Source: Vicinamibacterales bacterium (GTDB lineage: Bacteria > Acidobacteriota > Vicinamibacteria > Vicinamibacterales > 2-12-FULL-66-21). Taken from it: a stretch of 64,000 nt of DNA. The translations under genes were made by a program, and so were the position numbers. The DNA lies in NCBI GenBank assembly GCA_036496585.1, contig DASXLB010000050.1, positions 1-64,000 on the forward strand. The letters are read 5' to 3'. The first letter of the stretch is position 1. Every line of letters starts with the position of its first letter. This document shows positions 10,215 to 20,020 of this stretch, in pieces. The notes below the pieces were generated by a model, which ran no database searches, was not told the origin of the DNA, and saw only the letters and a list, made by a program, of their open reading frames with translations.

Positions 10215-11569
10215 ACAGCCTCCCGCTTGCCGAACGGGTGCTCGACGGCGATCCGCGCGCCGTGGCGCGCGCCATTACCCTGGTCGAAAACGAGGAGCCG
10301 GCCGGCGCCGATCTGGTGCGGGCGGTGTTCGGCCGCACCGGGCGCGCCTACCTGGCCGGCATCACCGGCGCCCCCGGCGCGGGCAAGAGCACGCTGGTCG
10401 ATCGTCTGATTGCCGAGCTGCGGCGGCGCGACCTCACGGTCGGCGTCGTCGCCGTCGATCCGAGCAGCCCATTCAGCGGCGGCGCGCTGCTCGGCGATCG
10501 CGTACGCATGCAGTCGCACGTGGCCGACGCCGGCGTCTTCATCCGCAGCATGGCGACCCGCGGCCATCTCGGCGGGCTCGCCCGGGCCACCGCGGACGCG
10601 GCGCTCGTCCTCGATGCCGCGGGGCGCGACTACGTCCTCATCGAGACCGTCGGCGTCGGCCAGGACGAGGTCGACATCGTCAGGACCGCCGACGTGTCGA
10701 TCGTCGTGCTGGTGCCAGGCAGCGGCGACGACGTGCAGGCGCTGAAGGCCGGAATCATGGAGATTGCCGACATCTTCGTGGTCAACAAGGCGGATCGGGA
10801 TGGGGCCGACCGCACGGTCGCGTCGATCGAGGCGATGCTCTCGCTCGAGTCGTTCGAAGGCGCCCGCTGGCGCCCGCCCATCGTCAAGACGGACGCCACG
10901 ACAGGCACGGGCGTCGGCGAGCTGATGGACGTCATCGAGCGCTTTCGCGCGCATACCGCGGCGCGGCTCGGAGAGCGGCGCCGCGCGCGGGCGGAGTTCC
11001 GCGTGCAGGAGCTGCTGGCGCAGCGCTTCGTGCGGCACGTCGCGTCGAGCGTGCTGTCGGCGGGGGAGTTCGAATCGATGCTCGACCGGATTGCCGCCCG
11101 CGAGGCCGATCCGTATTCGGTCACCGACGAAATCGTCGGCCGGGCGCTGGCCACGCGCGACGTGCCGCTCAGTCGCCCCGAGCTTGACCACGTCGGCATC
11201 GCCGTCTCGGATCTGCCCCAGGCGCTGGCGTTCTACCGTGACGCGCTGGGGCTTGCCGTGGGCGCGCCGGAGGACGTGGCCAGCCAGCGCGTGCGGGCGC
11301 ATTTCATCCAGGCGGGCGGCGCGGCACTGGAACTGCTCGAAGGCACCGCAGACGATTCGCCGATCGCGAAGTATCTGCACACGCGCGGCCCAGGGCTTCA
11401 CCACCTCACGCTGCGCGTCCCCGACATCGGCGCGGCGCTGGCGCGGCTGAAGGAGAACGGCATCCGGCTGATTGACGACGAGCCGCGGCATGGGGCGCAC
11501 GGCTCGCTCGTCGCATTCATCCATCCCTCATCGGCGCACGGCGTCCTTGTCGAGCTCAAGCAGGGATGA
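10211..11569 (+). CDS. Fusion: MeaB-type GTPase + methylmalonyl-CoA epimerase
   Basis: One 452-residue reading frame carries two activities. Residues 1-320 are a MeaB/ArgK G3E GTPase (Walker [10 protein letters not shown] at 53-61, then [12 protein letters not shown] and NKADRDG), which protects and reloads B12-dependent methylmalonyl-CoA mutase. Residues about 322-452 are a VOC-fold epimerase ([42 protein letters not shown]) with the expected metal-binding His and Glu. Both serve propionyl-CoA to succinyl-CoA conversion. The GTG start overlaps the previous stop, and the stop overlaps the next ATG. Confidence 0.9.
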   Translation: MNSLPLAERVLDGDPRAVARAITLVENEEPAGADLVRAVFGRTGRAYLAGITGAPGAGKSTLVDRLIAELRRRDLTVGVVAVDPSSPFSGGALLGDRVRMQSHVADAGVFIRSMATRGHLGGLARATADAALVLDAAGRDYVLIETVGVGQDEVDIVRTADVSIVVLVPGSGDDVQALKAGIMEIADIFVVNKADRDGADRTVASIEAMLSLESFEGARWRPPIVKTDATTGTGVGELMDVIERFRAHTAARLGERRRARAEFRVQELLAQRFVRHVASSVLSAGEFESMLDRIAAREADPYSVTDEIVGRALATRDVPLSRPELDHVGIAVSDLPQALAFYRDALGLAVGAPEDVASQRVRAHFIQAGGAALELLEGTADDSPIAKYLHTRGPGLHHLTLRVPDIGAALARLKENGIRLIDDEPRHGAHGSLVAFIHPSSAHGVLVELKQG

Positions 11570-12423
11570 GCGTGCCTTCCCCAGGTCGTCCCCTTCGCAT
11601 CGGGGAACTCGAACTCCTTCCTCTTCTCGACCGTCACTTCCGGCTCGACGGCGGCGCGATGTTCGGCGTCGTGCCCAAGCCGCTGTGGGAGGCGCGAACG
11701 AGCGCCGACGCCCGTAACCGCATTCCACTTGCCATGCGGCCGCTCCTCGTCAAGGGCGCGCGCCTGATGATCATCGACGCGGGCGCCGGCGACAAGATGC
11801 CGGCCAAGCTGGAGGAGATCTACGGTTTCGAGAAGGCAGAGAGCCTTGACCGGTCGCTCACGGCGGTTGGGCTGAGCGCCGCCGACGTCGACATCGTGCT
11901 CGCGTCGCATCTCCACTTCGACCACGCCGGCGGCTTCACCGTCCGCGACGCGTCGGGCGCCCTCCTGCCTCGGTTCCCGAAGGCGCGATACGTGATCAAC
12001 GCGGGCGAGTGGGAGGACGCCACCCATCCGCACGAACGCAACCGGGCCAGCTATTTCGACGAGAACTACCGGCCGCTCCAGGAGGCCGGCGTGGTCGACT
12101 TCACCACCGGCGACGCCGAGATCATGCCCGGCGTCCGCGTCCGCTGCACCGGCGGCCACACCCGCTGGCACCAGATCGTGTATCTGGAATCGGGCGGACG
12201 GACCGCGGTGTTTGCGGCCGACCTGATTCCCACGACGGCGCACGTCGACGTGCCGTGGATCATGGGCTACGACCTCTATCCCATGGAGACGCTCGCGTTC
12301 AAGCGCGCGTTCGTCCGCGAGGCGATCGAGCGCGAGTACGTTATCTTCTTCGAGCATGATCCGGAGGTGGCGGCCGGTTGCATCCGGCAGGCGAACGGCC
12401 GCCTCTACGTAGAACCTGTATAA
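11566..12423 (+). CDS. MBL-fold metallo-hydrolase
   Basis: 285 residues. The metal motif HLHFDHAGG (His115, His117, Asp119, His120) is followed by GGHTRWHQ and AADLIPTTAHV, where the next ligands are expected. Overall it resembles the lactonase/AttM-like branch of the metallo-beta-lactamase superfamily. The substrate cannot be read from sequence. It overlaps the MeaB-epimerase gene by 4 bases (ATGA), so it belongs to the same transcript; a thioester or lactone substrate would fit, but this is speculation. Confidence 0.8.
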   Translation: MSVPSPGRPLRIGELELLPLLDRHFRLDGGAMFGVVPKPLWEARTSADARNRIPLAMRPLLVKGARLMIIDAGAGDKMPAKLEEIYGFEKAESLDRSLTAVGLSAADVDIVLASHLHFDHAGGFTVRDASGALLPRFPKARYVINAGEWEDATHPHERNRASYFDENYRPLQEAGVVDFTTGDAEIMPGVRVRCTGGHTRWHQIVYLESGGRTAVFAADLIPTTAHVDVPWIMGYDLYPMETLAFKRAFVREAIEREYVIFFEHDPEVAAGCIRQANGRLYVEPV

Positions 12424-12444
12424 CGAGCCATCGGCTTATCGATT

Positions 12445-13311
<867 letters not shown>

Positions 13312-14256
13312 ATGTCGACCGTCGTCACTGGCTCGATCGCGTTCGACTACCTGATGTCGTTTCCGGGGAAGTTCACCGAGCACATCCTTCCGGAGCACAT
13401 GCATCGCGTCAGTCTGAGTTTCCTGGTCGACTCGATGGACAAGCGGCGCGGCGGCTGCGCCCCCAACATCGCCTATACGCTGGCGCTGCTCGGCGAGCGG
13501 CCGCGGCTGATGGGAACCGCGGGGCAGGATTTCGACGATTACCGCCGGTGGCTCGAGGCCGCCGGGGTCGACACCTCGCTCGTGCGGCAGGTGTCCGACA
13601 AGTTCACCGCGTCGTTCTTCTGCAGCACCGACGCCGACAGCAACCAGATCGCCTCGTTCTACACCGGCGCGATGGCCAACGCCGCCGAACTCTCGTTCCG
13701 GGATGCCGGCACCTGCACGATGGCGATCATCTCTCCGAACGATCCGGCCGCGATGGTGCAGTATGCCGAGGAGTGCCGGGCGCTGAGCGTGCCCTATGTC
13801 TGGGATCCCGGGCAGCAGTGCGCGCGGATGAGCGGCGCCGAGCTGGCCGCCGGCTTGCGCGGGTCGGCGATCACCATCTGCAACGACTACGAATTCGAGC
13901 TGCTTCGCCAGAAGACCGGCCTCGATGCCGACGCGGTGCTGGGGCAGACCGGCGCGCTGATCGTGACATGCGGCGAGCGCGGTTCGACGGTGCGCCAGGG
14001 CGCGCGTGAGATCTCGGTGCCGGCCGTCCCGCCGCAGCGCATCGTCGATCCGACCGGCGTGGGTGACGCGTTCCGCGGTGGCCTGCTCAAGGGGCTGGCG
14101 ATGCGCGTGCCGCTCGAGGTGTGCTGCCGGCTCGGCAGCGTCGCGGCCACCTACGCGCTGGAGCACCTCGGAGGCCAGTCTCACGCGTACACGTGGGGCG
14201 AGTTCCGGAACCGCTACGAAGCCCAGTTCGGCCGGCTCGAACATCCCGCCGTGTAG
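13312..14256 (+). CDS. PfkB-family kinase, adenosine-kinase-like
   Basis: 314 residues. Ribokinase/adenosine kinase fold: substrate-binding GGCAPNIAYTLALLG near 46 and the ATP/anion-hole motif DPTGVGDAFRGGL near 244-256 with the catalytic Asp in GDAF. Sequence around the N-terminus (GSIAFDYLMSFPGKF) resembles bacterial adenosine-kinase-type proteins. Directly abutting mtnP, it may phosphorylate a nucleoside released in the same salvage route. The exact substrate is not determined. Confidence 0.85.
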   Translation: MSTVVTGSIAFDYLMSFPGKFTEHILPEHMHRVSLSFLVDSMDKRRGGCAPNIAYTLALLGERPRLMGTAGQDFDDYRRWLEAAGVDTSLVRQVSDKFTASFFCSTDADSNQIASFYTGAMANAAELSFRDAGTCTMAIISPNDPAAMVQYAEECRALSVPYVWDPGQQCARMSGAELAAGLRGSAITICNDYEFELLRQKTGLDADAVLGQTGALIVTCGERGSTVRQGAREISVPAVPPQRIVDPTGVGDAFRGGLLKGLAMRVPLEVCCRLGSVAATYALEHLGGQSHAYTWGEFRNRYEAQFGRLEHPAV

Positions 14257-14306
14257 CCGGCTCGATCGCGTCGAGCTTTCGCGGACGCCTCGGCTAAGAT
14301 CGGTCG

Positions 14307-14747
14307 ATGCGGGCGCAGCGGCTGGCGCAGCTGGCATTGGCGGTCGCGGCCTGGGCATGGGTCGCGGCCATCGTCTTTGTGCCCGGCCTCGTCTTTCCGG
14401 TGGGTCGGTTCATCTGTCACCAGCGGCCTGAACGCAGCTTCTTTTTTCACGGGCGCCAGCTCGCGGTCTGCGCCCGGTGCACGGGGCTGTACTTCGGGGC
14501 CGCCGGCGTCGTTCCGCTCGCCTGGCTCGCGGCCGCGCAACTGCAGAGCGGGCGGGCCCGCTGGCTGCTGATCCTGGCGGCGCTGCCGACGGCGGTGACG
14601 TGGGCGATCGAGTTCGCGGGGCTCGCGCCGGTCTCCAATTTGGTGCGGTGCGTGGCCGCCCTGCCGATGGGCGCCGCTGCGGCGTGGCTCGTGTTTTCGG
14701 TGACCGCCAAGCCGCCGGCATCGGCCCTCGTCAGTAGGGTAGAATGA
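14307..14747 (+). CDS. DUF2085 membrane protein
   Basis: 146 residues with about four hydrophobic segments. The DUF2085 signature is present: CHQRPERSFFFHGRQLAVCARCTGLYFG, here given in two parts (CHQRPERSF and LAVCARCTGLYFG) near residues 38-64. Cytoplasmic-membrane location is expected and function is unknown. It is the first of three small membrane-protein genes in a row. Confidence 0.8.
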   Translation: MRAQRLAQLALAVAAWAWVAAIVFVPGLVFPVGRFICHQRPERSFFFHGRQLAVCARCTGLYFGAAGVVPLAWLAAAQLQSGRARWLLILAALPTAVTWAIEFAGLAPVSNLVRCVAALPMGAAAAWLVFSVTAKPPASALVSRVE

Positions 14748-14757
14748 CCCGATCGGC

Positions 14758-15168
14758 ATGGCGTCAAAGTCCACAGTAGCGGAACGGCCGCGCGCGTCGG
14801 CGGAACCCGGGCGGCTCGCGTTCGTCTGTGTGCTCTCGTGGCTGATCCCCGGCGCCGGCCATCTGCTGCAGGGGCGGCGCGACAAGGGTCTGGTGTTCCT
14901 GTTGATCCTGCCGCTGATGTTCGGCATCGGGCTGTGGCTGCAGGGCCGTTTGTTTCCGTTCGAGATGTCGGATCCGCTGGTGTTCCTCGGTGCCTTCGCC
15001 GACCGCGGCATCGGCCTGCCCTACGTGATCGCGTATCTCGCCGACGCCGGTGCCGGAACCGTGACCGCCGCGTCGTATGAGTACGGCAACACCTTCCTGA
15101 TGACGGCCGGCCTGCTCAACTTCCTCGTGATCCTCGACGCCTTCGACATCGGGAAGGGGAGGAAGTAA
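14758..15168 (+). CDS. Small membrane protein (DUF6677-like)
   Basis: 136 residues with 3-4 hydrophobic segments. The first, after a polar N-terminus, reads CVLSWLIPGAGHLLQGRRDKG, a motif also seen in TM2-like and DUF6677 proteins. I recognise the family only loosely. Its stop TAA overlaps the ATG of the next gene (TAATG), which indicates coupled translation and perhaps a joint complex. Confidence 0.65.
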   Translation: MASKSTVAERPRASAEPGRLAFVCVLSWLIPGAGHLLQGRRDKGLVFLLILPLMFGIGLWLQGRLFPFEMSDPLVFLGAFADRGIGLPYVIAYLADAGAGTVTAASYEYGNTFLMTAGLLNFLVILDAFDIGKGRK

Positions 15169-15353
15169 TGCCGCAGCTGCCGGCGAGCCATTTCCTGTAC
15201 ATGGTGCTCTACGCGATCCTGGTCTCGGTGGTCTTCGCGGTGCTGCTGAAAGACGAGCGGCGCGAGCAGGTGAAGACCGCTGCGATGATGCTCGGCGGCT
15301 TCGTCGCCGCGGCGCTGGCTATGAGCTGGATGATGTATCCCTTTCCGCTCTGA
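15168..15353 (+). CDS. Very small two-helix membrane protein
   Basis: 61 residues with hydrophobic segments at about 8-26 (FLYMVLYAILVSVVFAVLL) and 38-56, separated by a charged loop KDERREQVK. No family recognised. It overlaps the upstream membrane gene by one base, which argues that it is real and co-translated. Confidence 0.6.
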   Translation: MPQLPASHFLYMVLYAILVSVVFAVLLKDERREQVKTAAMMLGGFVAAALAMSWMMYPFPL

Positions 15354-15386
15354 GATGCGAACGAGCGCCGCGACAGCGCAGGGAAC

Positions 15387-16169
15387 ATGACTCTCGAGAA
15401 TCTGCTGGTCGAGCGCGACGGCGCGGTGGCGCTGGTGACAATCAACCGGCCGCGGGTCCTCAATGCGCTCGATTCGCGGACCCTCGACGAGTTGCGACAG
15501 GCCTTCCTCGACGTGCAGCGCGACGCGGCGGTGCGCGCCGTCGTGCTCACCGGCGCGGGAGAGAAGGCGTTCGTGGCCGGTGCCGACATCAACGAGCTCG
15601 CGGTCATGACGCCGGACGGCGGACGCGACCACGCGCGGCGCGGCCAGGCTGTGTTCGAGGCGATCGAACAGATCGGCAAGCCCGTGATCGCGGCGATCAA
15701 CGGCTTCGCCCTGGGCGGCGGCTGCGAGCTGGCGATGGCCTGCACGCTGCGCATCGCGGCGTCCACCGCCAGGCTGGGACAGCCGGAAATCAACCTCGGG
15801 CTGCTCCCCGGCTATGCCGGCACCCAGCGCCTCGCGCGAATCGTGGGCAAGGGGCGCGCGTTCGAGATCCTGTTGACCGGCGAGTCCATCACGGCGGACG
15901 AGGCGTTGCGCATCGGGCTGGTGAACCGGGTCGTGCCGGCGGCGGAGCTGCTCGCGGAGGCGCGCCGCCTCGCCGCCGCGCTCGCCGTCAAGCCGCCGGT
16001 CGCGCTGCGCTACGTGCTCGACGCGGTCAACCACGGGCTCGAGATGTCGTTCGCCTCGGCGCAGGTCTACGAGGCCACGCTCTTCGGGCTGGCGGCCAGC
16101 ACCGAGGACATGCGTGAGGGGACGCGCGCGTTCCTCGAGAAGCGCACGCCGGAATTCAAGGGAAGGTAA
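15387..16169 (+). CDS. Enoyl-CoA hydratase/isomerase (crotonase family)
   Basis: 260 residues. Crotonase fold with VTINRPRVLNALDS, oxyanion-hole VAGADINEL and INGFALGGGCELAMACTLRIA. Both catalytic Glu positions of hydratases are present: E in GGGCELAMA and E in GQPEINLGLLPG. A hydratase of fatty-acid or amino-acid-derived enoyl-CoA is likely, downstream in function of the acyl-CoA dehydrogenase at 9072. ribH starts at the next base. Confidence 0.92.
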   Translation: MTLENLLVERDGAVALVTINRPRVLNALDSRTLDELRQAFLDVQRDAAVRAVVLTGAGEKAFVAGADINELAVMTPDGGRDHARRGQAVFEAIEQIGKPVIAAINGFALGGGCELAMACTLRIAASTARLGQPEINLGLLPGYAGTQRLARIVGKGRAFEILLTGESITADEALRIGLVNRVVPAAELLAEARRLAAALAVKPPVALRYVLDAVNHGLEMSFASAQVYEATLFGLAASTEDMREGTRAFLEKRTPEFKGR

Positions 16170-16724
16170 GTGGGCAGGCCTCAAGAAGCACCTTCGGCGC
16201 TTGGCGATGCGTCGCCGTTTCGATTCGCGATCGTCGTGTCGCGCTTCAACCAGGCGATCACCGACAGCCTGCGCGATGCCGCGGTCGGCGCGCTTGCCGA
16301 GGCGGGCGCGGCCGCGAGCCAGGTCGATCGCTTCGAGGTGCCGGGCGCCTACGAGCTGCCGCAGGCCGCCCGCGCCGCGGCCGCGAGCGGCGCCTACGAC
16401 GCGATTGTGTGCCTTGGCTGTGTCGTCCGCGGCGAGACGCCGCACTTCGACTACATTTCGGCGGCGGTCGCGCACGGCATCATGGACGCGGCCGGCGATA
16501 CCGGCGTGCCGATGGCGTTTGGCGTGTTGACCGTGGACACGCAGGCGCAGGCCGTCGCGCGCGCCGGCACCGGGCCCGACAACAAGGGGCGCGAAGCGGC
16601 GGCGGCCGCGATCGAAATGGCGCTGGTCTACCGCAAGATCGAAGCCGCACGAAAAGCACGAAAAGCACGAAAAGCACGAAGCGCGCGAAGGACCCGAAGG
16701 ACCCGAAGGAGCGGGGGCTCGTGA
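16170..16724 (+). CDS. ribH: 6,7-dimethyl-8-ribityllumazine synthase with basic repeat tail
   Basis: Penultimate step of riboflavin synthesis, forming an icosahedral or pentameric shell. The core is complete: VVSRFNQAITDSL, VPGAYELPQAA, CLGCVVRGETPHFDYIS with the catalytic His, and GTGPDNKGREAAAAAIEMA. The usual end is near residue 160. Here about 25 more residues, almost all Arg, Lys and Ala, are encoded by tandem repeats at 16654-16712. GTG start. The stop overlaps nusB, a common ribH-nusB arrangement. Confidence 0.92.
   Translation: MGRPQEAPSALGDASPFRFAIVVSRFNQAITDSLRDAAVGALAEAGAAASQVDRFEVPGAYELPQAARAAAASGAYDAIVCLGCVVRGETPHFDYISAAVAHGIMDAAGDTGVPMAFGVLTVDTQAQAVARAGTGPDNKGREAAAAAIEMALVYRKIEAARKARKARKARSARRTRRTRRSGGS
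16652..16712. repeat. Short tandem repeats inside the ribH 3' end
   Basis: Three to four copies of a 9-mer close to AAAAGCACG are followed by three copies of a 9-10-mer close to GACCCGAAG. They are translated as a Lys/Arg/Ala tail on lumazine synthase. The second unit resembles the GAAGGA-type spacer repeats at 18711 and 29924. Confidence 0.85.
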
Positions 16725-17209
16725 CACCGGTTGACGGGGAGTCCCGGCATCGGGCCCGCGAAGCGGCGCTGCAGATGCTCTATCAGTGGGAGGTCGGACG
16801 CGTGTCCGCGCCCGAGGCGGTCCGATCCTATTGGCCCGGGCGCGACGCGCCGCCGTCGCCCGAGGACGAGCGCGCCGATGCGACCCCCGCGGCGATGGTC
16901 GACGAGCACAACCGCTCCTGGGCGAACGCGCTGGTGGCCGGCACGATCGCGCGGGTGAAGGACGCCGACGAACTGATCACCGCGCACACGAAGAACTGGC
17001 GGATCGAGCGGATGGCGGTGATCGACCGGCTCGTGCTGCGGATGGCCATCTACGAGCTGCTGAGCGAGCCCGACACGCCGGCCAAGGTCGTCATCAACGA
17101 GGCGATCGAGCTGGTCCGCACCTTCAGCGGCGAAGATCCGGTGCCGCTCGTCAACGGCGTGCTCGACGCGGTGAGAAAGACACTGGGCCGCGAGAGCGAG
17201 GCGCGATGA
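16721..17209 (+). CDS. nusB: Transcription antitermination factor NusB
   Basis: 162 residues. The NusB fold is seen in HRAREAALQMLYQWEVG, ANALVAGTIARV, WRIERMAVIDRLVLRMAIYELL and PAKVVINEAIELVRTFSGED with KFVNG-equivalent PLVNGVLDAV. It binds boxA RNA with NusE/S10 during rRNA transcription. An acidic, Pro-rich insertion (SPEDERADATPAAMVDE) after residue 44 lengthens the protein over typical NusB (about 140). GTG start at 16721 overlaps the ribH stop. Confidence 0.93.
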   Translation: MTPVDGESRHRAREAALQMLYQWEVGRVSAPEAVRSYWPGRDAPPSPEDERADATPAAMVDEHNRSWANALVAGTIARVKDADELITAHTKNWRIERMAVIDRLVLRMAIYELLSEPDTPAKVVINEAIELVRTFSGEDPVPLVNGVLDAVRKTLGRESEAR

Positions 17210-17222
17210 TCGCGAGCGGCAC

Positions 17223-18743
17223 ATGACTGACGAACTGAACGATCAATTGCGCCAGCGGCGCGCCAACTTCGAGGAATTGCGGCAGCTCGCGGTCGATCCC
17301 TACCCGCACGCCTTCGAGCGGACCGATACCGTCTCGGCGCTGGTCTCGGCGCACGCGGACAAAGGCGGTGAGGCGCTCGAGGCGTCGCCGATCCAGACGC
17401 GCACCGCCGGCCGCGTGCTCGCCATCCGCAGCTTCGGCAAGGCGAACTTCCTCGCCATCTCCGACGGCACGTCACGCATCCAGGTCTACGTCCGGAAAGA
17501 CGCGCTCAGCGAGCGCGAGTTCGCGGTGTTCAAGCTCCTCGACTTCGGCGATTTCGTCGGCGTCGAGGGGCACCTTTTCCGCACCAAGACCAACGAGCTG
17601 ACGATCTGGGCGACCAGGCTCGAGTTCCTGGCCAAGTGCTTCATTCCGCTGCCTGAGAAGTGGCACGGCCTGACCGATGTCGAGGCGCGCTACCGCCAGC
17701 GCTATCTCGATCTCATCGTCAATCCTGACTCGCGCCGCGTGTTCGAGGTGCGCAGCAGGGTGCTGACCGGCATCCGCCGCTTCCTCGACGCGCGCGAGTA
17801 TCTCGAAGTCGAGACGCCGATGATGCAGCCGATCGCCGGCGGCGCGCTGGCGCGTCCCTTCGTCACGCACCACAACACCCTCGACATGCAGCTCTACATG
17901 CGGATCGCGCCCGAGCTGTACCTGAAGCGTCTGAGCGTCGGCGGCATCGAGCGGGTCTACGAGATCAACCGCAACTTCAGGAATGAGGGGATCTCGACCC
18001 AGCACAATCCCGAGTTCACGATGCTCGAGTTCTACCAGGCCTACAGCGAGTATCGCGCGCTGATGGTGATGACCGAGGAGCTGCTGTCGGCCGTGGCCCG
18101 CGACGCGATCGGCACCGACCAGATTACGTTCGGCGGCCATCAGATCTCGCTCGCGCCTCCGTATCGCCGGGTCGCGCTGCGCGAAGGGGCGCGCGAGAGC
18201 GCGTCGGCCAGGCTCGGGAGCGTCGTCACCGACGCCGACCTGCGCGGCCGCGAATCGGCAGCGGCCATCGCCCGGCGGCTGCACCTCGAGGTCCAGCCCG
18301 GGTGGGGCGCCGGCAAGATCGCCACCGAGATCTTCGAGCGTCTCAACGAGGACGCGTTGATCCAGCCGACCTTCGTCCACGACTTCCCGACCGAGGTCTC
18401 GCCGCTCTCGAAACAGCGCGCCGACGATCCCGACACCGTCGAGCGCTTCGAGCTCTACGTCGGCGGCTTCGAGGTGGCCAACGCCTTCAGCGAGCTCAAC
18501 GATCCCGCCGAGCAGCGGCGCCGCTTCGAGGCGCAGCTGGCCGGCCGTGCCGCCGGCGACCACGAAGCGCATGCGATGGACGAGGACTACATCCGCGCCC
18601 TCGAGTACGGGCTGCCGCCGACCGCCGGCGAAGGGGTCGGCATCGACCGCCTGGTGATGCTGCTGACCGACAGCCCGTCGATTCGCGACGTGATCTTGTT
18701 CCCGCTGATGCGAACGAAGGACGCGAAAGGGACGAAGGAATGA
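17223..18743 (+). CDS. lysS: Lysyl-tRNA synthetase, class II
   Basis: 506 residues, standard length. The N-terminal OB-fold anticodon-binding domain is followed by class II motif 1 and motif 2 ([26 protein letters not shown], quoted in parts: RNFRNEGIS and HNPEFTMLE) and motif 3 ([15 protein letters not shown]). The C-terminus TKDAKGTKE is encoded by GACGAAGG-type repeats that form the left arm of an inverted repeat crossing into lolC. The stop overlaps the lolC ATG (ATGA). Confidence 0.96.
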   Translation: MTDELNDQLRQRRANFEELRQLAVDPYPHAFERTDTVSALVSAHADKGGEALEASPIQTRTAGRVLAIRSFGKANFLAISDGTSRIQVYVRKDALSEREFAVFKLLDFGDFVGVEGHLFRTKTNELTIWATRLEFLAKCFIPLPEKWHGLTDVEARYRQRYLDLIVNPDSRRVFEVRSRVLTGIRRFLDAREYLEVETPMMQPIAGGALARPFVTHHNTLDMQLYMRIAPELYLKRLSVGGIERVYEINRNFRNEGISTQHNPEFTMLEFYQAYSEYRALMVMTEELLSAVARDAIGTDQITFGGHQISLAPPYRRVALREGARESASARLGSVVTDADLRGRESAAAIARRLHLEVQPGWGAGKIATEIFERLNEDALIQPTFVHDFPTEVSPLSKQRADDPDTVERFELYVGGFEVANAFSELNDPAEQRRRFEAQLAGRAAGDHEAHAMDEDYIRALEYGLPPTAGEGVGIDRLVMLLTDSPSIRDVILFPLMRTKDAKGTKE

Positions 18744-18780
18744 AGGAGCTGGCTCCTTCGCTGTCCTTCGAAGCCTTCGT
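18711..18780. repeat. Inverted GAAGGA-type short repeats across the lysS/lolC junction
   Basis: The left arm (18711-18748) repeats GAAGGAC/GACGAAGG-like units. The right arm (18753-18780) repeats TCCTTCG. The core hairpin is GAAGGAG-CTGG-CTCCTTC at 18742-18759, next to the lolC start codon at 18740. The repeats code for the lysS tail and the lolC head. Confidence 0.75.
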
Positions 18781-19990
18781 GGCCGTTCGGTATCTGCTGG
18801 CGCGGCGCAAACAGGCGTTCATCTCGCTCATCTCGTTCATTTCGGTGATCGGTCTGATGGTCGGGGTCATGGCGGTGCTGATCGCGCTCGCGTTGATGAC
18901 CGGCCTGCAAGGTGAACTGCGCGATCGCATCGTCGGCGCCTCGGCGCACGTCTACGTGTTCAAGCTGGTCGGCGACGGCCTCCGCGACGCGCCGGCCGAG
19001 ATGCAGAAGGTGAAACTGGTCCCGCATGTCGTCGGCGTCGCGCCGGCTTTCATCGGTAAGGGCCTGATGGTGTCGTCCGCCGACCGCCAGGCGCCGGTCA
19101 CCCTGAAAGGCATCGATCCGGTTCTCGAGACGACGGTGACCGACATCCGCAAGGCGATGAAGCAGGGCAGCCTCGACGCCGTGCGCCAGCCCGCCGACCA
19201 GATGGACGGGGTCGTTCTCGGAACCGACCTGGCGTCGACGCTCGACGTCACGATCGGCGACACGGTGCGGCTGATCACGCCCGACGAGATCGTCACGCCG
19301 ATCGGCGCCATGCCGCATCGCCGCGCGTTCAAGGTCGTCGGTATCTTCACGCTCGGCCTCTACGAGTTCGACAGCGAGTACGCGCTGGTCGACCTGCCCA
19401 TCGCCGAGCGCATGTTCGGCAAGGCGCAGGCGGAGTTCCTCGAGGTGCGGCTCGACGACATGTGGAAGTCGAGCGAGGTCGCGGCCGACATCACCAGGCG
19501 GCTCGGCGACGACTACCTCACCCAGGACTGGCGGACGATGAACAAGTCGCTGTTCTCGGCGTTGTGGCTCGAGAAAATGGCGGTCAGCATCACCATCGGC
19601 CTGATCATGACCGTCGCCGCCGTCAACATCGTCGCGTCGCTGGTCCTGCTGGTCATGGAGAAGACGCGCGACATCGCGATCCTCAAGACGATGGGGGCAT
19701 CGACGGCCAGCATCCGGCGCATCTTCATGCTGCAGGGACTGATCATCGGGCTGAGCGGCACGCTGCTCGGTACGGTGTTCGGCGTCTCGGCGATCTACGT
19801 CCTCGACCGCTTCAAGCTGATTCACGTCCCGATCGACGTCTATCAGATCTCGTACGTCCCCTTCATTCTGCAGCCGCTCGATTTCATGATCGTCGTCGTG
19901 GCGGCCGTGCTGGTGAGCTTCCTGGCCACCGTGTATCCCTCCCGGCAGGCGTCGAAGCTCGATCCGGCGCAGGCTCTCCGCTACCAATGA
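18740..19990 (+). CDS. lolC: LolC/LolE-type lipoprotein-releasing permease
   Basis: 416 residues. FtsX-type permease: one N-terminal membrane helix after LARRKQAFISLISFISVIG, a large periplasmic domain (residues about 50-270) and three C-terminal helices (SITIGLIMTVAAVNIVAS, LIIGLSGTLLGTVFGVSA, DFMIVVVAAVLVSFLA), ending PSRQASKLDPAQALRYQ as in LolC/E. With LolD (20021) it would extract lipoproteins from the inner membrane. Only one permease gene is present, so a homodimer or LolF-like arrangement is likely. Confidence 0.9.
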   Translation: MKELAPSLSFEAFVAVRYLLARRKQAFISLISFISVIGLMVGVMAVLIALALMTGLQGELRDRIVGASAHVYVFKLVGDGLRDAPAEMQKVKLVPHVVGVAPAFIGKGLMVSSADRQAPVTLKGIDPVLETTVTDIRKAMKQGSLDAVRQPADQMDGVVLGTDLASTLDVTIGDTVRLITPDEIVTPIGAMPHRRAFKVVGIFTLGLYEFDSEYALVDLPIAERMFGKAQAEFLEVRLDDMWKSSEVAADITRRLGDDYLTQDWRTMNKSLFSALWLEKMAVSITIGLIMTVAAVNIVASLVLLVMEKTRDIAILKTMGASTASIRRIFMLQGLIIGLSGTLLGTVFGVSAIYVLDRFKLIHVPIDVYQISYVPFILQPLDFMIVVVAAVLVSFLATVYPSRQASKLDPAQALRYQ

Positions 19991-20020
19991 CGCCGGCGTC
20001 GTTGGTCATTCGTCGCTGAC

